64,000 bases of DNA, from positions 1,699,001-1,763,000 of the forward strand of contig JBAMJR010000011.1 of NCBI GenBank assembly GCA_038501785.1, read 5' to 3'. Positions 13,278 to 25,000 of the stretch are shown piece after piece (position 1 is the stretch's first letter; the number at the start of each line of letters is the position of its first letter). The notes below the pieces were generated by a model. It was given only the letters and a program-made list of their open reading frames with translations. It did no database searches and was not told where the DNA came from. The translations under genes were made by a program, and so were the position numbers. The DNA is from Myoxocephalus aenaeus. Its lineage: Eukaryota > Chordata > Actinopteri > Perciformes > Cottidae.

Positions 13278-13599
13278 ATTATTTTGTGTTTAGCAGTGTC
13301 CTGTCTCGTTTTGCTTGATGATCTTTGGCTTTTCCTACAATTACATTAGTCTTGAGAAGAGACCACTAATGATGTTAGCACTTGTGCTAGCATCCCTCTG
13401 AACGGAAGCCATTAAGTCATTAAACAGTGTGTGCCACTCACTCGCTGTGTTCTTTCTTTCTCCGTTAATTAACCCCTGCCATGCACATTCGTGTAATCTT
13501 TCACATCGTCATCCACTTAGATTTAGGTCCTGCTGTACTTTAAACATGGAAAAGTAATTTATTACATTATTTTGAAATTGCATTTGTCAGTTGAATAGT

Positions 13600-13628
13600 T
13601 GAAGTGTGTGTGTGTGTGTGTTTTATAT

Positions 13629-13677
<49 letters not shown>
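13600..13677. repeat. (TG)n then (TA)n microsatellite
   Basis: A short TG run (13603-13621) is followed by about 22 TA units (13632-13676). Confidence 0.9.
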
Positions 13678-13681
<4 letters not shown>

Positions 13682-15169
13682 CATATATACATACAAATCT
13701 GTAGACATACACTTTATGAAAAGGCAGCTTTTCATTGAAGACATTAACCTAAGCCTGAAACAAAATGTAATTGTAAAGAAATTGGCTTCTGACAAATTAT
13801 TCAGAAAAGGCAATGAGTTGTTTGCCTCATTGTTGCCTAAAGTGAAGTGCTGCCATGGTGCATGTTGCATTAAAAGGATGAAGAAAACCAGGTAGCACTA
13901 ACACTGAAGAAATTTGCGCTTGTGAATGGCATCAAAATACATGACTGTAACTGAAGTGTTGAAACCTTATTCGCTTTGCAGAACAGCTGTTGAAGGAACA
14001 ATTAAAGCTCCCTTCCCCTATTATGCGACAGGCCGAGAGAGCACACTGTGTCCTCATGCTGCGAAGTCCAGCAGATGCCTCACCAAGATCAGAGATAGGG
14101 AAACCGTCAAGCCACATAATGAAAGAAGAGATCTTTCGCCTGGCTTCACAGAAATGAAACCGTCAGTACTTTGGGGCTAACACTTGATCTCCGTTATCGG
14201 GAGGTGTCTGTACGCGAGTGTGCACAACAGAATGAACAAACGACACACTCACTCACAAGCACCCACACAAACAGTAGGATGGGTCAAGCACCCTCGTCAC
14301 AAGTGTATTGTTCTTAAAAAGATACTGGAAAAAGTATTATTTTTCTTTTGCATTGCATTGCTCAAGGCCACATTTGTTCTTAATTGTATTATTGATATTT
14401 CAAAGTGTCCAACTTGTGAGATATGTTGCACTGTCATCACGATAAGAAATTGTGTTAACCTAAAGATAAAATGTACCAGATAGTAACCCAGAATAATGAC
14501 TGTTTCTGATCATGAATGAATGTGAAAATGTTCCAGAGGGCATTTGGCTGTGAAGATTACAAAATAATAATAATAATAAAAACAGCTTCTTATAAGGCAT
14601 GAGTTTTCCACCTTCAATTACACACAAGTAAACACTTGTTGTATGCATCTCACATGTATGTGCATCTCATTTTTACCGACTTTCTCTGAGTAATGACCAG
14701 CAGCTTTTATAGAAACAGGTGCTGATCGCCTCTGGCGACCATGAATATTCATCAAGCTCTGTTTCTCAAGGTGTTTGAATGTCTCTGCATAGGCTTTTAA
14801 AATGGCTGCAGGTACATGTGAGCCTACCTTTGTGTATATAGGGACAATCCTTTGTGTTTGTGAATGTGTCGTCATTCTGTATGCATGTGTATGTATGCAA
14901 GTGCTTTTCCTCTGAAGTTTGACATTTACTTGAGCTGTGACAACAGCTGTCTACAGGATGCAAGATGGAATAAGTAAGCAGGATCAATGAGAGGATAGTT
15001 CTGGGTGAGACTCCTCGTGGACAGCAGGCCCCTATGGATCGATTTACCACTTGCTGATCCAAATATTAAAGTAGTAAAGACAATCCATCCAATGTAAGAA
15101 ATGATGACATGTGTCTTTAATTCATGAGTGAAGTCAGTGGTGTTGAATTTGAGTACCAGACAGGTAGGG

Positions 15170-15172
<3 letters not shown>

Positions 15173-15213
<41 letters not shown>
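15173..15213 (+). repeat. (TG)n microsatellite
   Basis: About 20 TG units, followed by a short interrupted continuation (tagcgtgtgtgtgg). Confidence 0.95.
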
Positions 15214-15215
<2 letters not shown>

Positions 15216-16065
15216 GCGTGTGTGTGGTAGCATCAGGTTCCTGCTCTGAGCCTCAGTGTGTACCTGCATGTGGTACGAGGTAGAGATAGGTTCGGTCATA
15301 AGATGATGTGATGAGTTCACGACCAGACGAGGAAGAATGAGAGTCGAGGAATTATCAGAAAATAAATGGAGGGGGACAACTGGGCTTTCATATGGGGTAA
15401 GAATACAGCAGGAGCATTTGGGTTGTGTTTTTTTGGGGATAATTGTATGTGCACTGCCCACTTTCCTTCCAGGATAAATTATGTCATGTTTAAAGGTCCT
15501 GATTTTGCATTTGAGACTTTTATTTTCATAAAGGTACAGCAACGTTTCTTAATGCTGAAACACACTCTCCCACTTGTTACTTTAACAACACAGTCATCGT
15601 TTGTACTGTTGGTCAGTGAGCAGCTCCATTGGAGCAGCTGTTGATCCGTTGCCTTGGTGAGCCTTGTGGAATTGGATCTCTGACGCTTTCATGAGCATTA
15701 TGGATTGAAGTTTTGTATATTATCAGCTGTGTGAACTATAACAGGTTCCTCTGTGCAAATTATTGGCGGATTGATTTTCACAGTGCTAATGTTTTTTTTT
15801 AATTTCCAGAAGACACCTTGAGTATTGCAAGGCTGTCTGTCCATCTGCGACGACCATGAACACATTTTCAGAGTGGAAAGACAGTGTGTGCCTTCACGCG
15901 ATGCAGCCAGTCACTCAATAATACATAAAAGCGTTGAGCCCGGATGATAGACGCAGCACAGCTGACCCCATCTACCCTTTAACCCACCCACAGACATTGG
16001 CTTTTAGTTTGTCCTTTGGTGTCCCTTCATGCAATAATTCGCCCGTTTTCTCTTCCTTTCCTCAG

Positions 16066-19000
16066 GATTGAAAAAACGTACCAGGAAGGCCTTCGGGATA
16101 CGGAAGAAAGAGAAGGACAATGACTCCACGTAAGTAAATATCCAAAGAGAAAAAAATTATATTTGGCAGGTAGAGCTGTAAAATAAGTATGAAGAAATTC
16201 AGGATTAGTGTTAAGTACAGGTGTAGACAAATAAGTTGTTCAGAGCTGATTCCATATATACAAGCATGCAACAAGCGTAGTCAATTTGTTACTCTGCATG
16301 AGACACTTTCTGTAAAAGGTTTGTGTGCTGACGTATGAGTGAATAAGTGTGTGGGTGTGGTAGCGTGCAGTGAAAAGGTTTTCCTTGAATACCCCTATTA
16401 AATATTTTTACTTGAATAATTAGCAAAGCACTTGATTTTTAAAGAGCTCAAGTGAATTTCATGCTGTCCTTTCTTCTCTCTGCTTCTTTAAATCCTCACA
16501 GGGGGTCCCCAGACAGAGACAGCGGTGTAAGTAACAGAAAATATGTAATATCAGCACATTATTTACTATTATTTAATTACTATTCACTCTACATGTGTAT
16601 AACTGGAGGAAATCAAGACTTGTGATTTTGAGTTCATTATTTATTTTCTGTGTTCTTTTTACTTGCCAGGAACCCCAAGAGGTTGAATCGGTACTGACCT
16701 CTGATCCCTAGTCCTTGTGGAGTAGATTAATCTCTAGAATAGTTGGTATATAGTAGAGTTTAGACTGGTTATAGCCATCACCGACATCTTTAGCTCATCA
16801 GTCAGCCTCCAGCTTCAGCTATAGTTTCATTAGCAGTCTCTCTGCGGAGGCTTTGAGGGAACAGGATATCCCCCTTAGTCCTTTGGAGAAGCTTGAGGAG
16901 ATTTAAATCTTGAAATATTATCCAGCTCTGTTGGATGATTAGCAGCATGTTGGGATAATAACAATAATCATCCTTATTATCCAATCATTAGTGACCAAGC
17001 GGAGATAACAGAGAACAAATAGAGGAAAATAGGGATCTGTGTGACAGTAGCTAACATAGAAGCACATCCAATGGTAGAGCAGAATATATTGTACCTTCAA
17101 TGTCTGCTGGAATTTTAATCAAAGTGTCTCTCTCCTCTCAGTCTCAGAAGAAGACCAACGGGGCCCCTAATGGCTTCTACGAAGATATCGACTGGGAAAG
17201 ATATGTAAGTGATAGGATTAGTATTTTATGCTGATGTTCACTTCAATCACTTTGGTCACTTTAATTACTTCAACTGGTGCAATATAAATACATGTTTATT
17301 CTGTCTGTATATATATTACTGCTATTGTGGATTCTTTACTGTTTTATTACTGTTTTACTGTTTATTTATATTACTTGTTTTTTATTTAATTTTACTATGT
17401 GTCTCTTGCTGCTGTAATCCTGCAATTTCCCCACCGCCGGACTAATAAAGGATTATTTTATCTTATTTTATCTTATTTTAAACAGTGGTTCAGCTTTGTC
17501 GCCACCAACTCGGCCTCAAAACTACTGCCTCTTTTCATCGGCATTGAATGAGTGTATAGTATTGATCCATTTTATTGAGAAATGTTTGTGCTATAAAATG
17601 TGTGATCAAAGCATGAAATTAAATTGGTTTAACTTTCATAATTTGATCATTAAATTGCTTGCATTTGAGAGCCAGATTATGGCTTTGTCGTTATGCATTT
17701 CGTCATATTGCATTGAACTGGAAACCTAGCATCTAAGTCGACAATTCCGCACATTTTATCAAGATTCTAAGACAACTAATATCACAGTAGTGTGTGACTG
17801 ATGACATCATACAAACGTTTAAAGAGATTTACACTCCGTCACTATTTGTGTTTCAGAACTCTCCTGAGGTGGATGATGAAGGCTACAGCATGAGACCTGA
17901 GGAGGAGTCGGAAGAGGGAGATATCCTCTACACTGCTTGATTTGTCATTTGACAGGGTTTTCTTTTACTCTGCTAAATTACCTTGGCTCGCCAAAAATAG
18001 ATTGCTTCCAAATCCAGTACAGGATTTGTTAAATTGGTGCACACTGAAAAGAGATTAGTTTGAATGTGATTTATTTTATTGGAGGATGCATTTAATTATC
18101 TCTCAAATTCAGCTGAGTCTGTAAAAGAAATCTACATGATCAAATATCCCTGTTTTTAAAATCCACCTCAGATACAGTGATGACAAAGTGTGTCAACTGC
18201 TCATCAAAGTATAGTAGTATTACCGTAAACGTCGGGTTACGAGCCGCTACTACCTTCGGTCAGTGTCCCCGTTAGCTCCCCACTGTAGCCAGCTGGGGCT
18301 CCTGCTAGCGATCCGTTACTTCCCCGCTAACTTCCGCTAGCTCCCCGAAAACCACTGAAGGTAGCGGGACCAGGCTCAACACCCGACTTGTGCAGAGGGG
18401 ACGCGGGCAGTAGCAGCAGCAGCGGCTGGTAGCAGCAGCAGTGCTAGCTAGTAGCAGCGCTAGCTAGTAGCAGCGCTAGCTAGCGCTGCTACTAGCTACT
18501 AGCAGTAGCGGGGACACTGACCGGGCGTAGGAGCGGCTTGTAACCCGACCTTTACGGTACATTTACAAAGATCTAAATAAAGGTTATGAGGCCGATGTAT
18601 TTATCACTTTGCAATTACCTCCTCAGTAGGTTGAAAGTTTTATTTGATTTAGAGTTGGATGCACCTTCATCCAAACTTTAAGTTCTACAAATCCTGGACA
18701 ACATTAGTTTAACTTTGGAGACTTCGATTTCCTTGACGCTGCACTACCGCCAACCATCAAAAAGCCCCACTTCTTTTCCTCTGACGAGTCGGAAGGAGAG
18801 GAGGACCACAGGAAAAAGTTCAAAATCAAGATCAAGCCGCTGCCGTCCGATCGCGTAGCGTCTGTGCCCTCGGTCGACGAGCTCAAAGCCTCCATAGGCA
18901 ACATCGCCCTGTCCCCGTCTCCTATGGTGAGTAGCTCTGACGTCACTGCCCTCTCTTTAACAGGCGGCTGTCTATCAGTGTTTAGATGGTGACAATGTGT

Positions 19001-22000
19001 GTGAATCACTCCTGCTTTTTATCGCCATCCTCTTCCATTGTATTTTAACATATAGAGAGATTTAGTGGGATGTGGCCGTGCATGTGTGTGTTTTCCACAG
19101 AGATGCTGCATGATGTTGTGTGTGCTGCTATCTTTCCTACTTTATCGCACTGTGTTTTTTTTAGCTAAGGATGGGAGCTCTTAACGGGGTCACTACTTCG
19201 TTGTTATTTAGATTTTTTTAATTTTTTTATTAAACTTTGAATGGGTATCTACATAACATAGTTTGTTTTAATGAGCCAGTATGCAACCTGATATCTCTGG
19301 TTTGAACACACAATCCATGTCTCTAATGAGCAAGGTCCGCTAATTTATATGATGGATTTAATTAGTTAATTTATGAAGCTTGTGGTACTCTCAGTGACCT
19401 CAGTGTTATCACATTGAGTCTGGTGTTGTTTAACACCAAACAGCCGCCCCGCCACGACAGAAACCCCAGAACAGCAGCTAGGTGTGAAGCTCTTGTTTGA
19501 GGTGAAGCAGCTTCGTTGATGAGTCAAAATTCAAGCACACATTCCCTTCACACAGCCTGTATTCAACAGAGGCACTCCAAAACAGGCCTCCTCTGCCTAC
19601 CAATAATTCCTTTCTTCCCCAGCGAGGATAGTTAGCTTGAGTGTCCATCTTGAATAATTCAGGTAGGAAAGTGGGCACAGTGAACCTGTGTGTCGGTGTT
19701 TTGCACAGTGAGACTGCTTGTGGTCATTTGAGCTTCTGCATTTAATAATTTAATCCAGCCTCTGTGTGTTTACCCACTGGCTCTCTTCACCTATCTGGTA
19801 TTGATAATGGTTAAATAGATAATGGTTGCGTTCACGTGTGTAGTAGATGGGAGACATTGGTTGTTTCTTTCCATTTTGAGTTTTTTTCTCACAAATGCGA
19901 CTCTGAGATAATTTGCTTTTCAAAAGAAAAGGAATCGAAAATATTTTTTACAGAGCTTTAATTGTTAAAATCATTAATTTTGAAAAAAATAACTACCACT
20001 AGAAAGTGTGTTGTTCCAGCTTCTTAAATTTGAGAATGTGCTGCTTTCCTCAGTTTTCTATCTTTGTAAATTGGATGTTTTAATTTGAGACTGTTGGATG
20101 GACAAAACAAGCAAATTACCTTGGGCTCAACAAAATTGTGATGGCCATTTTACACCAGTTTTTCTTGGCATTTTATTGAGGTTTAGTCAGAAAATAATCA
20201 ACAGATCAATTGATAGTGAAAACAAATGTTAGTTACAGCCCTGTTATATAACATATTTGGTTTTAGGGCTGTTATGCACTGTAGTCACTTAATCCTGGTG
20301 GGTTTCTTCTGAGACCAGGACAAGCTATCTGAAATAAGTTTCACTCAACATCTTCTTAAAATCCATCTAATGCAGTCAAGTAAACTCAATGTTAACCAAA
20401 ATCATGACATTGCAATTGCTGGCCTGCACTTGTGATTACGCAACTGCCACCTTCACCTCTCCTAGTTCAAATTAGCATCACGTTTGCCTCGGCACAGCTT
20501 TTCCCTCACAAATAAATTACATGAGTCCCACAGTCACTCCCAGTCCCTGGCAACTCTGAGTAACCTTGGTTATGGACTGACAATAAAATGGTCTGATGAA
20601 AAGAGGAAGAGGGTCCAAATGTTAACAGGCCTCCAAAAGCAAACACTGCTTCTTTCCACTTCTTTCCTTCTCCTTAAACTGATCCAGTAAAACTTTATCC
20701 CAGACTAAAACATTTATGACTTCTTATTTTAAAAAACAAGACACTTGACAACAGCCCACAGTCATTTGAATAATCATTGAGATTCCCTTGACTAATACCT
20801 GAGACTGCACGTTAGTGCTCTTGCTCTTCATGTTGGTTTTCCACATATTAATATGGCAAGCGCTTACCCCAGCTTTGGAACACATACCTAGTATCATGTA
20901 TAGATACTTAGTTTTGAATTGAGTGGTTTGCATGAGCTTAATTTCTGTTAATATCCGGCACATTCTGCATGAATTATGCATATGCACATCAGCTCGTGAA
21001 AGAGAAACAATAATGCCGGTAAAGAGCTTATTTCACATAAAACCTTGGTGTTCACATCATGTTAGGAGGAGTAGTGGGTAATGTGTAGGTGGAGGTATGA
21101 AGGGAGCCATAGTACTCCAGCTTTATCTGTGTCCGTGGTGGCTGCCTACATTGTGCTTGGATGCTTTGCTGTGCTTTGCCAGCATTAATATACTCCCCCC
21201 TCTAGTCTTCTAACTATTCCACCCCTGTCTTCTATATATGTCTCTCGTTCTCTGGCTGCCTCTAATGATACTAACCTCTGTAGAGGAGTCCGGTAAGCAT
21301 TTGCTTTGCATGCTGTTGTGTTTATAGCTCTGTGTTTCTGAGAATAGGCTTACTACAAATGGCTAGAGTGTAATAATTATAGGCTTTATTATTAGCCCAG
21401 CATGTATACGACAATGTTATGTGCTTTCTCTGTTGGTGGGTGTGTGTTTCATTGTGGTGATATACGCAGAATACTTAATGTGTGTGAGTGCTCAGCATTT
21501 TCATGGCACATGTTGATTTGTTTGCCCTGGTACTTACCTTGACTACAACTGCGCTGTCTTTTAAGTTGTTTCCACTGACTAAGACATCTTAAATCTGATT
21601 TGAATTGGTTCTGGAGTTTTGAGCTTCCAGTTCTCAGTCCAAATGAACGACTACAAGCAGTAGAGGAGGCGAGGAAAAAGGTCAGAACTGGAGTTAAGAT
21701 GTGAGAGACTTAAAAAAAAGCGGTATTGCATCGCATATTATTCCTCCTTTGTCTTACTGGCATTTAAACTAGAAGGGCTTAATTGAGAAGACAAATGTCT
21801 TACTTTTATAATGAATACCTCATGTGCCATTAATGTAGCCAGCCACAGGGAGTCCCCTCCCTGTTCTGATATGATCTGCCCATGTAACAACATGTGTCAC
21901 TACTCTAGCACCAAAAGAAAAGGTGCAATATTGAATTTCTAAAATTAATCTTCAGATTCTTTTACATTTTCAATTGCATCACACATTGTTTTGAGTGGTC

Positions 22001-25000
22001 AATGTTATACATCCGCATGTACAGTATGCACAACTATTTGTGTGTTGAAGACCAGAGCTATGTCCCTGACGGAGGCTAAAAGGTCACGGTGTGTGGCTGA
22101 ACTTCCTCTTTACATACAGCAGGGAGACGATGATTGGTTAAGCGCAACAGTGTTGCGCTGTGTCCTGCACCAATTTACCCAATGAAATGAATCCCTTCCA
22201 CCAGCATGTCCCACCCCCTTGTTGCATCACTTTAATCACTCATGGCTCACTGCACAACTGGATCGAGCACAAGAGTGAGGGATGGAGGCGAGATGGAGGC
22301 TTGATGCGAGACGGAGGTGATGAAGGCTGATGGAAAGATTTCACCAGAAATTAAAGGGGGCAGATGGAGGACTAATAAACTAATAAGGACAAAATGGCAA
22401 AAATTATATTGTTTTTAACAAAAATGATCAAATAAAGAGATAGGTATAGAGATAAAGATACAAAACGAGAAGGGAATGATTTTAACCAGCTCATCAAGCT
22501 TTTGGGCTGTTGGATGACCAGTCACAGCAGGTTCATAGATGACATTAGAGATTCAGGCAGATATTGTCATCATCAGAAGAGGGGGATGAAGGCGTTAACA
22601 CAGACACACAGATCAGTACAAGTCCTCCTCAGCTGTATCCTAATACCCACTTGCCTAATTAGCTTGGACCTATTTAACTATCTGCATTTCTGTTAAATTT
22701 AAATTTCTCACAAAATCTAAGACTGATGAGCACATAGCGCCCTCTTCACGGACATGTACTCTTCCTGATCGCCAAATCTGACCGACCAGTCCAAACGTTT
22801 TCTTCTCCTCAGGTATAGGATGTCTGCTTTACTGATCTGTCACTCTCTGACCAGGTGTCTCTTCTCTCTTCCTTTTTGCTGGTCACAGAGACGTAGCCCG
22901 GTAAGTGTCCTTTTCTTTCCAGCTTCCTGGGTTCAGGCAAACAAATATGTCACATTCTTCTGTTGCCCTTTTGCTCCTCACCTTGTCCTTGGAGTCGGTT
23001 GAATAAGACAGAGAATGCGTAGGTGGGTTCAGTGTCTGAGGCGACGGGTCAAAACTGTTGGCTAATTTGTTTCGACATTAATATTTAAACATATAAATAT
23101 ATTATTTTATTTTCCAGATCCTCAAGATTGCTAGTGTGCTTGTTTTTCTTCTTGAATGGCTTCATGCTTGGTCTCTATAGTGGGAGGAAATTTGCACTTT
23201 TGACAGCTGGACTCTTTGATGTCTTACTTCAGCCACTCCCCATCGTCGTGTCTTCTCATCTCAACAGCTACCCTCTCCTTCGCTCCCTCCCTCTCCTCAT
23301 CTACCCTCTGCTTCTCTTGGCCTCTTGTGTCCCTCATAGGGTGAATTCATACATATGCTCACATAGACACGGGTGTCACAGCTGGAGAGGCAATATTATT
23401 GTGCTGTTGCCTCTTTAACAACAAAACTCATTCCTCTTTTAACTTTCTCACATTCCAATTGTATCAGGCTCAATCCTTCTCTAGTACCAGGGCTGGCTTC
23501 TTAAGACTTCAAAGGCATGTTTTTAAAGCTTTCCCATATTTATTTTTGGCTGTGACGCCTCAAACCGCTGCTCACAGCACAGTTAGGTCGGCATTTTTTG
23601 GAGTCTCCTTAATTTAAACTGTATCCCTAACGATGGATATTTTGGTGTTCCAAATGCACACAGGTGATTTGTTAGAACTGTCTGTTCCATATTTCACTGA
23701 ATGTGCAGTGTTAAATGAATCACTTACAAAGCATAAGAAATGCTATTTACAGTGCACTGCAAACAGTATTTCCATTTGGGGGTGGCCTGGGGGTTTGGCA
23801 CTGCGGGCTGCAGTGTCCCTGGTTTGTGTCCAGCCTGTGACCTTTGCTGAAACTCATTCCCAATCTCTCTCCTCTCATGTCTCTTCTGTCTGCTGTCTAA
23901 TAAAGGCAAACTTCTTCTGGTAGTAGAATATTTCCTGCACTGCAGTGTTTGTGTGTTAGTAAAGCCTACTCCGCTGTAGTTAGTAGCTGCGCAGGCTGTT
24001 CCACGGGTCTCCTCAGATTAAGTCAACATGAGGCTGAAGTTCATCCTCTGACCTTCACTACTGTGTACAGTCTACATCAGTGTTCTATTCAAACCACTTT
24101 GCTTTCTGTATTAAAAGAAACTGTTGATTTGCTTGGACTGCCATACATTTACTTCTTGTTGTGTATTTGCAGCTGTTTGACGTATGTAGGATTTTTAGTA
24201 ACATTATACGTAGACAAATGCTATTTGAAGTGATGCACCATTTTACTTGTTAGTGACTCTTTGATGTTTTCTGTCTTTGGTTTTTTACATTTTAATGTCA
24301 ATTTCTTCATGTTACAGGGTTTGAAAAGGAACACATCCAGTAAGTATCATTCTTAGGCCAGGTTTTTTAATAATTGTGAATTGAATGTGATGCAAGGGTC
24401 ACATATGCTATACTAATTTAATTATGCTTCCAGCTGAGGAGATTGCCAGACCGAGACGTGTCGTCCCTACTTTACCCACAGTGGCCCCAACACCAGCTCC
24501 AGCGCCACAGCTCCCCAGGTACGCACCTCACTGTTCAAGGGACAGGTTTATGTTATGACTTATTTGGTTAATTCTCTTGATATAACAAAAGGCTGTGATA
24601 TAAACATGTTATGTTGAGCTTCCGATTTAACAGCTGACAAACACAACAAGATTGTATTATGATTTCGCCCAACCTTTGCCATCCCACTAACACATTAGAG
24701 GTTTGAGACAAACATTGTGGTTATTCTGCTGGAGGGCCACTTGAAGCTTCAGTGAATCTGCAGAGCTGCCAATGTGTTTATCTACACAACAACACTGTGA
24801 GGTTGTGTGTGCTTTGGGAACATAAACATGTTCTTCTCGTATGAATGCTTGTATTACTAAGTTTATAGTTGTATTTATAGTTACCTCTACATAAGTAGTT
24901 GTTATGGTAGTTGTGAGAGTTATTTCTTATTGTCTACATGTATTTTTACATTGGTTCCAATGAGTGTGTTTGCTGTCTGTCCTGTACCATGAGACAATAA

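Larger units (their letters stand above)
13280..16065. other. noncoding flank or first-intron sequence of sgip1
   Basis: Only microsatellites were recognised. The segment ends at the strong acceptor tcctcag before the first identified sgip1 exon. Confidence 0.5.

Noticed and set aside
1..16065. A start exon of sgip1 encoding MMEG with a following donor
   Set aside because: No ATGATGGAG-type sequence with a suitable donor was found. Candidates near 1797 and 5985 lack the start codon context.
16802..17140. Minus-strand open frame in an sgip1 intron as a small gene
   Set aside because: 60 codons, no motif, no promoter or splice signals; expected by chance.
23779..23912. A functional tRNA gene
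   Set aside because: Box-B-like sequence is present but no full cloverleaf was seen. The downstream tail marks it as a SINE.
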